NCBI GenBank assembly: GCA_946615905.1
Contig: CAMOIE010000003.1
Span: forward strand, 122,382 to 186,381
Reading direction: 5' to 3'
DNA: 64,000 nucleotides
Origin: an uncultured Treponema sp.
GTDB lineage: Bacteria; Spirochaetota; Spirochaetia; Treponematales; Treponemataceae
Below are positions 56,976 through 64,000 of the stretch, piece by piece; the first letter of the stretch is position 1, and every line of letters starts with the position of its first letter. Position numbers and translations under genes: made by a program. The notes beneath the pieces are model-generated. The model was not told where the DNA came from, searched no databases, and saw only the letters and a program-made list of their open reading frames with translations.

Positions 56976-58837
56976 TGGGAGTAAACGACGATTCAGTTGA
57001 AAAAAACGTAAGGGTTTTCGTCCTTTTTTTAATAATTGCCGCAACTTTTGCAGTTTATTTATTTAAAATTTTCTCATTTCAGATTGTCGAAGGTTCCGTA
57101 TACCGCACGCAGTCACGTACGAATCAGATTGCAGTAAACACGATTCCTGCCCAGCGGGGGGAAATCTTTGACCGAAACGCAACCCTTCCTATGGTTGTCA
57201 ATTCAGATTCTTTTGCTGTAAGCGTAATTCCTGGTGAAATTCCAAAAGGAAATTACGATACCGTAGCCTCAAAACTTGCATCTCTTTTGGGGAGCAAAAA
57301 GACGGAAATTGATAGAAAAATTCCATCCAGGCTCAGAAGGTCATTCTCATCAATTGAAGTAAAAGTCAACGTTCCATACGAGACAATCGCAAAAATTGCG
57401 GAAAATTCTACGGATTTGCCCGGAGTTTATTGGAGGTCAAAACCAATTCGCAACTACGTTGAGACAGGTTCCATTTCTCATGTAATAGGCTACGTTGGTG
57501 ACATCACAAAAGAGGAAATCAAAGTGATGTACAATCAGGGCTACAAGGAAAATTCCATCATAGGAAAGACCGGCATAGAAAAACAATACGACTCTCTTTT
57601 ACAGGGAAAACCTGGTCAGGAGCGAAGAACCGTAGATGTTCGCGGGCGCATCATTTCTGACACGCCAGTAATAGAGCCTCCTGAAATGGGCAAGAATCTC
57701 GTCCTGACGATTGACTCAAGAATTCAAAAACTAGCTGAAGAAGCCTTGGGCAACCGTGTCGGCGCGGCTGTTGTCTTGCGGCCTGCTGACGGTGAGGTTC
57801 TGGCCATGGTTTCATACCCTTATTATGACCAGGATATCTTTAACAATGATGACGCAGCCTCAAAATACGCAGAACTTGCCAACGACCCTAACAGGCCTCT
57901 TTTGAACCGGGCTGTGAACGCTATTTATCCTCCGGCTTCTACATTCAAGACGATCATGACCACGGCAATCCTGACCGAAAAATCTTTCCCGGCAGAGAAA
58001 AAAGTCGAGTGCCCTGGAAGAATCACTTATGGAGACCGAGTTTTCACCTGCCATATCAAATATCCGGGCCACGGCTGGCTGGACTTGAAGAACGCACTTG
58101 CCCAGTCCTGCGATGTTTACTATTGGGTTGTCGGCCGTGACAATTTGGGCGTTGACCGCATCGCTTCCTACGCGAAGGAATTCGGCTTTGGTGACAGCCT
58201 TAACATCGACCTTCCGGCTCAGTCAGAGGGCTTTGTACCTACGGCTTCTTGGAAGGAGAGACGCTATCACGAGCGATGGCTTGGTGGAGACACGATGAAC
58301 ATGTCAATCGGCCAGGGCTATACACTTGTAACCCCAATGCACGTCGCAAATATGATGGCGATGGTCTGCAACGAGGGTAAAATCTATAAGCCGCATCTTC
58401 TAAAAGAAGTGAGAAATCCTGCTGACAACTCAGTCGTCCAGACCGTCCAGCCAGAGATTCTCCACGAGTCAAACATCGAGCAGTCTGTCTGGAAGGAAGT
58501 TCAGCGGGATTTGCGCTATGTGATTACTGACGGAACAGCCGTTTATCCTATGCACAATAAAAAAATTCAGATTGCAGGAAAAACCGGTACTGCGGAGGTC
58601 AACGAATCCCACGACCACTGGCACTCCTGGATGGTGGCCTATGCCCCTTATGATGCGCCTGTGGAAGACCAGGTCGTAGTGGTTGTCCTTGTCGAAGCTG
58701 TCAATGACTGGGAATGGTGGGCTCCCTATGCAACGAACATCATAATTCAGGGGATTTTCCAGAATCAGACTTACAGCGAGTCCATCGAAGAGCTTGGATT
58801 TAAATATCTTGAGCGGCTCCACCAGCGTCAGGAATAG
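56972..58837 (+). CDS. mrdA: Penicillin-binding protein 2
   Basis: IPAQRGEIFDRNATLPMVVN...YPPASTFKTIMTTAIL...AQSCDVYYWVVG...IAGKTGTAEV. Confidence 0.93.
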   Translation: MMGVNDDSVEKNVRVFVLFLIIAATFAVYLFKIFSFQIVEGSVYRTQSRTNQIAVNTIPAQRGEIFDRNATLPMVVNSDSFAVSVIPGEIPKGNYDTVASKLASLLGSKKTEIDRKIPSRLRRSFSSIEVKVNVPYETIAKIAENSTDLPGVYWRSKPIRNYVETGSISHVIGYVGDITKEEIKVMYNQGYKENSIIGKTGIEKQYDSLLQGKPGQERRTVDVRGRIISDTPVIEPPEMGKNLVLTIDSRIQKLAEEALGNRVGAAVVLRPADGEVLAMVSYPYYDQDIFNNDDAASKYAELANDPNRPLLNRAVNAIYPPASTFKTIMTTAILTEKSFPAEKKVECPGRITYGDRVFTCHIKYPGHGWLDLKNALAQSCDVYYWVVGRDNLGVDRIASYAKEFGFGDSLNIDLPAQSEGFVPTASWKERRYHERWLGGDTMNMSIGQGYTLVTPMHVANMMAMVCNEGKIYKPHLLKEVRNPADNSVVQTVQPEILHESNIEQSVWKEVQRDLRYVITDGTAVYPMHNKKIQIAGKTGTAEVNESHDHWHSWMVAYAPYDAPVEDQVVVVVLVEAVNDWEWWAPYATNIIIQGIFQNQTYSESIEELGFKYLERLHQRQE

Positions 58838-58850
58838 GAGGAGGAATAGA

Positions 58851-60167
58851 ATGAAAATACGTATATTTGAGCTTTTTGACTATATCCTCTTCTTATGCGT
58901 AGTCTGCTTGATTACTCTTGGAGTCCTTTTTATTTATTCCTCAGGAATCAACTCGGAAGGCGTCAACCTTTCTCGCGAATACATAAAGCAGATTGTCTGG
59001 GGCGGAACAGGAATAATTTTAATGCTTGCGATGGCCTTGTATGATTACCGCCGCAGCGAGCGTTATCTGCCTTATCTCTACGCTTTTTTCGCGGGGCTTT
59101 TAATCCTGACCCGTGTCTTGGGTGCGAGGGTAAACGGAGCCAGGAGCTGGCTTGGATTCGGCGGATTCGGAATTCAGCCTTCGGAATTCTGCAAAATCGT
59201 CTTTATAATGTTCATTTCTTTTTATTATGAGAAGTCAAAAAATGAGGAACCTTTGCGTCGCTTTATAAAGGCCTGCATAATACTCTGTATTCCAATGGGT
59301 CTGATTTTGGTGCAGCCTGACTTGGGAACTGCTTCCGTTTACATTCCGATTTTCTTGGTGATCTCCTTTATGGCGGGAGTTCCCTTGCGCTATATACTTC
59401 TCGTTCTTCTTGGCGGAATCGCGACCGTTGTTTTTGCGATGATTCCTTTCTGGCAGGACTTTATAGCCCAAAAGCAATATTCTGTAATACGAATTCTCAC
59501 AAGCGACAAACTGAGACTTTTGGTCACGCTGACCTGCGGAATTGTCGCGATAATCGGCATTATCGGTAAAATCTTTTTCCGCGAAAACAAGTATTATTAT
59601 TGGATTGCCTATGTTTTCGGCATTTTATGCGTAGCCCTGATTTTCTCAAAAGTCTTTGCCCATGTCCTTAAAGACTACCAGATAAAACGACTTTTGATTT
59701 TCCTTGACCCCTCGATTGACCCTATGGACGCTGGATGGAACATCCGCCAGTCAAAGATTGCGATTGGCTCCGGCTCCTGGTTCGGACGAGGCTACCTTCG
59801 GGGAACCCAGAGTCACCTGCGATTTTTGCCGCAGCAGTCAACTGACTTTATTTTCAGCATCCTTGCCGAGGAATTCGGTTTCTTCGGCTGCATGATGGTC
59901 TACTTCTTTTATTTTGTGATTTTGATTCGGACAATTTATATAATCAAAGTCACATCAAATTCCTTTGGCGTTTACATAGCCTCTGGAATTCTCGCTATGT
60001 TCTTCTTTCATTTTATGGTAAATGTAGGAATGGTCATGGGAATCATGCCGATTACCGGTATTCCTCTCCTTTTCCTTTCCTACGGAGGCTCCTCTTTATG
60101 GACTGCTATGATGTGCATCGGACTGTTGATGAGCGTCCATTACCACCGCTTTGAATATAATTTTTAG
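58851..60167 (+). CDS. rodA: Rod shape-determining SEDS protein RodA
   Basis: GARSWLGFGGFGIQPSEFCKIVFIMF...QPDLGTASVYIPIF...QSTDFIFSILAEEFGFFG. Confidence 0.93.
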   Translation: MKIRIFELFDYILFLCVVCLITLGVLFIYSSGINSEGVNLSREYIKQIVWGGTGIILMLAMALYDYRRSERYLPYLYAFFAGLLILTRVLGARVNGARSWLGFGGFGIQPSEFCKIVFIMFISFYYEKSKNEEPLRRFIKACIILCIPMGLILVQPDLGTASVYIPIFLVISFMAGVPLRYILLVLLGGIATVVFAMIPFWQDFIAQKQYSVIRILTSDKLRLLVTLTCGIVAIIGIIGKIFFRENKYYYWIAYVFGILCVALIFSKVFAHVLKDYQIKRLLIFLDPSIDPMDAGWNIRQSKIAIGSGSWFGRGYLRGTQSHLRFLPQQSTDFIFSILAEEFGFFGCMMVYFFYFVILIRTIYIIKVTSNSFGVYIASGILAMFFFHFMVNVGMVMGIMPITGIPLLFLSYGGSSLWTAMMCIGLLMSVHYHRFEYNF

Positions 60168-60176
60168 GAAAATCAC

Positions 60177-62900
60177 GTGAATCTTGTAAAACCTTTGGAG
60201 CTTTTCGGCTCCGACTTATGCTCTGTTCAAAATCCTGCCGCCTATATCGGCGGAGAAATCGGCTCCATCGTAAAAAATCACGGTCAGGATGACGACCTTT
60301 TCAATATGGCGATTGCCTTCCCAGACTTGTACACAATCGGAATGAGCAATCAGGCTATAAAAATCATCTATAACGGTTTGAACAAAAGGGAAGACATCCG
60401 CTGCGAACGCGTTTTTGCGGCCGCCCGCGACTTTGAAGAGTTGCTGAAAAAATACAAGGCTCCATTGTACACGCTTGAGACCGGAATGCCGCTGAAAGAG
60501 CTTGACTTAATCGGTTTTTCAATCGGCTACGAGCTTGGAATAACCACAGTCCTTTCTATGCTAGACCAAGGTGGAATCCCCGTGCTGGCAAAGGAAAGAG
60601 GCGAGGGGGATCCGATTGTAATTGCCGGCGGAGTCGGTTCTACAAATCCCGCCGCATTCTCCGACTTTTTTGACGCTGTGTTCATCGGAGAGGCCGAGAA
60701 CGCAATGTTCGATCTGATTGAAAAACTCGCCAAAATGAAAAAAGCCGGGGCCAAAAAATCAGAGCTTTTGCTTGAGCTGAAAAAATGCCCCCATGTCTGG
60801 TCGAAGGACATGTCTCTAGAATCATGCGGCCACAAAATCGCCACGAGGGCAATATACTCTGACTTCGGTAAAGTTCCGTCAATCCAGTCATATTTTCCGC
60901 TTCCCAACGTAAAACCAGTGCAAGACCACGGTGTAGTTGAGATTATGAGGGGCTGTCCGAACGGCTGCCGATTCTGCCATGCAGGAGTCTATTACAGGCC
61001 TCAGAGGGCAAAGGAAAAACGCTTTATATTTGAGGATGTCGACCGTCTTGTAAACGAGGCTGGCTACCGTGAAATTTCTCTGACAAGTCTCTCTTCCGCA
61101 GATTATCCTGACATCGGAGGGCTTCTTGAGGAGCTTAACGAAAAATACAAGAGTCTGAACGTCTCATTCCAGCTGCCGTCCCTGAAAGTTAATTCTTTTA
61201 CACTCCCGATTTTGGAGCAGCTTTCCGAGGTGAGAAAGTCAGGCCTTACATTCGCTGTTGAGACCCCTGACGAAGCCTGGCAGCTGAGACTCAACAAGGA
61301 AGTCTATGCCCAGCACTTAGTCGATTTGATTTTAGAGGCTAAGAAAAAAGGCTGGAACAAGGCGAAATTCTATTTTATGGTGGGACTTCCTCTGCCAGAA
61401 AAAAACGGGAAGACAGAAGAAGCCGCAATCGTTGACTTTATGCTTGACTTGCAAAAAAGAACGAACATTCAGTGCAACGTGAACGTGGGAACTTTTATTC
61501 CAAAGCCGCACACGGCATACCAGTGGGTAAGACAGATTTCTCCTGAGGAATCTGACAGAAAATTGGCCTATATCCGAGAGCATCTTCCGAGGGGAAAATT
61601 TAGGGTAGGGACACACGACATAAACACCTCCTATATCGAAGGATTGCTTTCCCGTGGTGACGAGCGGGCTGGGGCTGTGATTTATTCCGCCTGGAAGAAA
61701 GGCTGCCATCTTGACGCATGGGAAGACCAGCTTCGAGAGAACCTTCCAAAATGGGAAGAGGCCTTCAATGAAGCTCCTTATGACATCAAAAAGGAAATCT
61801 TGCGGGAGCGGTCAAAGGATGAGATTCTTCCGTGGGATACAGTTTCCTTGGGACCTGCAAAATCATTCTATCTCCGGGAATGGCAGAGAAATGAGGAGGA
61901 AGTTTTGACTCCTGTCTGCATGGAAAACTGTGACCACAGGTGCGGAGTCTGCTCAAATAGGAATTCTGTCAACCTTGATGTTGATAAAAAATCTGATAAT
62001 GTATACAAAAGTGTACACCCGGCCGATAAAAAATCTGATACTTTACAAATAATCAGACAGCAATGTAACATTCCTGTCATGTACAGGGTGATTTTTGAGT
62101 TCGAAAAGAAAAACGGAGGTCAGTTTTTCTCCCATCTTGGCATGATTGAGATTTTCAACCGGGCGATTTTAAAGTCCGGCCTTCCGCTGATTTATACGAC
62201 AGGCTTCAATCCTCTTCCTCGTCTGGAATTCGCATCAACGCTTTCCCTCGGAATCGCATCAGACTCAGAAATCGCCTCCGTGGTTTCCTACGATCCTATT
62301 TCAGAAGAGGATTTTATGGCGAAAATGAACGCGGAGCTTGTCTCTTTCATACAGATAAAAAAATGCTTTATATTTCCGGTCACAAACCAGAGGCGGCGAG
62401 AATCCCTTTCCACGGGCTTGTGGGGCAGTGAGTACGAATATCATTTTAATAAAAATATTGAAAGCTCTAAAATTGCAGATTTTATGAACTGTGAGACTGG
62501 GCAGAAATTTGTGAATGACGGGCTTTGTGCCTTTAGGCAAAGCGGCAACACACTTTACTGCCGTCTTGTCTTTAAGCAGGACAGGCCTTTCAGAAACGCC
62601 CTCGAAGAGTATTTCGGAAAAAAAGTCTGGGAGTTCATCGACATAGTGAAAAAACAGACTCTTGCAAAGCCTGACATAATCGGCTGGACTCCTGAAATCA
62701 ACGAGAAGTACCAGGCTCAGATGAAGACCTTGAAAAAGAGCGAGGACAAGGCTCTTCTCGACCAAAGGGCGAAGGCTCAGGTTCTGCACGCGGATGAGGT
62801 TTCGGCAGGGGCGGAGTACACGAGTTATTTTGCCCTATATGAAAAAATCGCCGCCATCAACGCGGAGCTGATAAAACAGAGAGCAGAGCTTTCAAAATGA
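60177..62900 (+). CDS. TIGR03960-type radical SAM protein fused to DUF2344
   Basis: MRGCPNGCRFCHAGVYYRPQRAKE radical SAM motif; C-terminal VMYRVIFEFEKKNGGQFFSHLGMIEIFNRAILKSGLPLIYTTGFNPLPRLEFASTLSLGI. Confidence 0.9.
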   Translation: MNLVKPLELFGSDLCSVQNPAAYIGGEIGSIVKNHGQDDDLFNMAIAFPDLYTIGMSNQAIKIIYNGLNKREDIRCERVFAAARDFEELLKKYKAPLYTLETGMPLKELDLIGFSIGYELGITTVLSMLDQGGIPVLAKERGEGDPIVIAGGVGSTNPAAFSDFFDAVFIGEAENAMFDLIEKLAKMKKAGAKKSELLLELKKCPHVWSKDMSLESCGHKIATRAIYSDFGKVPSIQSYFPLPNVKPVQDHGVVEIMRGCPNGCRFCHAGVYYRPQRAKEKRFIFEDVDRLVNEAGYREISLTSLSSADYPDIGGLLEELNEKYKSLNVSFQLPSLKVNSFTLPILEQLSEVRKSGLTFAVETPDEAWQLRLNKEVYAQHLVDLILEAKKKGWNKAKFYFMVGLPLPEKNGKTEEAAIVDFMLDLQKRTNIQCNVNVGTFIPKPHTAYQWVRQISPEESDRKLAYIREHLPRGKFRVGTHDINTSYIEGLLSRGDERAGAVIYSAWKKGCHLDAWEDQLRENLPKWEEAFNEAPYDIKKEILRERSKDEILPWDTVSLGPAKSFYLREWQRNEEEVLTPVCMENCDHRCGVCSNRNSVNLDVDKKSDNVYKSVHPADKKSDTLQIIRQQCNIPVMYRVIFEFEKKNGGQFFSHLGMIEIFNRAILKSGLPLIYTTGFNPLPRLEFASTLSLGIASDSEIASVVSYDPISEEDFMAKMNAELVSFIQIKKCFIFPVTNQRRRESLSTGLWGSEYEYHFNKNIESSKIADFMNCETGQKFVNDGLCAFRQSGNTLYCRLVFKQDRPFRNALEEYFGKKVWEFIDIVKKQTLAKPDIIGWTPEINEKYQAQMKTLKKSEDKALLDQRAKAQVLHADEVSAGAEYTSYFALYEKIAAINAELIKQRAELSK

Positions 62901-62909
62901 CTTGTCTAA

Positions 62910-62938
62910 TTGACACAAATCATTAATTTTGTTATTAT
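62910..62938 (+). promoter_or_regulatory. Sigma70-type promoter for tRNA-Leu
   Basis: TTGACA - 17 nt - TATTAT. Confidence 0.8.
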
Positions 62939-62952
62939 CGTGAAAGTTGATT

Positions 62953-63036
62953 GCCCGGATGGTGGAATTGGTAGACACGCTAGGTTCAGGTCCTAGAGCC
63001 TTCACGGGTGTGCAAGTTCAAGTCTTGTTCCGGGCA
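62953..63036 (+). tRNA. tRNA-Leu(CAG)
   Basis: GCCCGGA...TCCGGGC acceptor, CTAGGTTCAGGTCCTAG anticodon arm, long variable arm. Confidence 0.93.
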
Positions 63037-63041
63037 AAGAG

Positions 63042-63080
63042 AATCCCTGTTATCCGATAGGATAGCGGGGATTTTTTTTT
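63042..63080 (+). terminator. Terminator after tRNA-Leu
   Basis: aatccctgttatccgataggatagcggggattttttttt. Confidence 0.8.
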
Positions 63081-63134
63081 ATGTCTTTAGCAACAATACG
63101 TTCTGGTAGACAGAATATACATTATAGACAGTTG

Positions 63135-63175
63135 AATATATGCAAAAAAACGGCTTCTGCATATATTTTTTATTA
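63135..63175. terminator. Hairpin aatatatgca/tgcatatatt between tRNA-Leu and mfd
   Basis: Perfect 10-bp arms (63135-63144/63158-63167) followed by T-rich sequence. Confidence 0.4.
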
Positions 63176-63197
63176 AAGGGGAAAGGTTATCGAGTTT

Positions 63198-64000
63198 TTA
63201 GATTTCCAGCATCTCAAGTTTTTCGCGGATAAACTCTGATTTTTCCTTAAGTCCGATTTTCCCGGCTTCGAGAAAGAGTTCGTTCGGCTTTGCGGCGTTG
63301 AGACGGACTCTTCCACCTGATTCTTTTATCAGTTTCAGAACCTTGTCGATTGAGATTTTCGCGACTTTTGAGAATACAAGCTCTATGACTCCCTTGCGTT
63401 CCTTGAGCGATGAGATGTCGAGTTTCTTCGCGATAATTCTGACTTCCGCAAGGCTGAGCAAGGATGCGACTTCATCAGGGACAGGGCCGAAGCGGTCCTC
63501 AAGCTCTGAGTATACGGAGGAAAGCTCGTCCTTGGTCTGGACTCCAGCAATCTTCTTGTAGATTTCCATCTTGGTCTGCAAGTTGTGGACGTAGGAATCC
63601 GGGATAAAGCCTGTATACTCCAACTCCATGAGAACCTCGTTTTCCTGCTTGAAATTCGAGTCGGTCAGAGCCTGCACGGCCTCGTTGAGAAGTTTTACGT
63701 ACAAGTCAAATCCGACGGAGTACACGTCTCCTGACTGGTCGCGTCCTAAAAGGTTTCCGGCCCCGCGGATTTCCATGTCTTTCATGGCGATTTTAAAACC
63801 GCTTCCAAGCTCCGTAAAGTCACTGATGACCTGAAGACGCTTCATGGCGACTTCTGAGAGTACTTTGTTCTCCGGGTAAAAAAGATATGCGTAGGCCTGA
63901 CGGTCGCTCCGCCCTACACGCCCCCTCAGCTGATACAACTGGCTCACGCCGTACATGTCAGCGCGGTCAATGATAATCGTGTTCACGTTCGGAATGTCGA
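63198..64000 (-). CDS. mfd: Transcription-repair coupling factor, C-terminal part; continues beyond the right edge
   Basis: NTIIIDRADMYGVSQLYQLRGRVGRSDRQAYAYLFYP...GSGFKIAMKDMEIRGAGNLLGRDQSGDVYSVGFDLY; frame is open past 63986. Confidence 0.92.
   Translation of the reverse strand, partial: DIPNVNTIIIDRADMYGVSQLYQLRGRVGRSDRQAYAYLFYPENKVLSEVAMKRLQVISDFTELGSGFKIAMKDMEIRGAGNLLGRDQSGDVYSVGFDLYVKLLNEAVQALTDSNFKQENEVLMELEYTGFIPDSYVHNLQTKMEIYKKIAGVQTKDELSSVYSELEDRFGPVPDEVASLLSLAEVRIIAKKLDISSLKERKGVIELVFSKVAKISIDKVLKLIKESGGRVRLNAAKPNELFLEAGKIGLKEKSEFIREKLEMLEI

Noticed and set aside
1-64000. CRISPR arrays, transposases, integrases, phage genes
   Set aside because: I saw no regularly spaced short repeats, no Cas-like proteins, and no recognisable transposase, integrase or phage structural proteins.

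Overview
The window looks like a spirochaete chromosome segment, probably Treponema-like, judged from gene content and protein style only. It has two parts. (1) An accessory polymorphic-toxin locus at about 1-11.8 kb. It holds a giant SpvB/TcdB-middle/RHS-repeat protein cut by the left window edge, an ankyrin-type candidate immunity gene that overlaps the toxin stop, a second 'orphan' RHS core that repeats 1,526 bp of the first (4750-6275 = 8155-9680) but carries a different C-terminal tip, its candidate immunity gene (Imm42-like), and then a tip remnant followed by a DUF5104-like lipoprotein. After it come a decayed AAA-ATPase_like/PD-(D/E)XK gene and a GC-rich structured repeat. (2) Mostly conserved chromosomal genes: lysC-dapB; oadG-oadA-oadB (Na+ pump decarboxylase, OadA with two biotinyl domains); leuCD; rlmN; rsmD; acyl-CoA synthetase; a ComFB-domain fusion; rpoZ-like; a 29-aa AURKAIP1/COX24-type ribosomal protein missed by the ORF track; dxs-folP-cdaA-cdaR-acpS; truA; five tRNAs; cca; thiN; aroH; mltG-dnaG-rpoD; RNase P RNA; mreBCD-mrdA-rodA; a fused radical SAM-DUF2344 protein; and the C-terminal part of mfd. 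The most interesting item is the duplicated RHS core with swappable toxin tips. Secondary items are the ComFB-Ig-like fusion, a DGA->DAA change in the diadenylate cyclase, a Walker-A Lys->Asn change in the cytidylate kinase-like protein, a double operator-like palindrome before the acyl-CoA synthetase, and a terminator-like hairpin between two tRNA genes. All family names come from recall of motifs; no database search was run.
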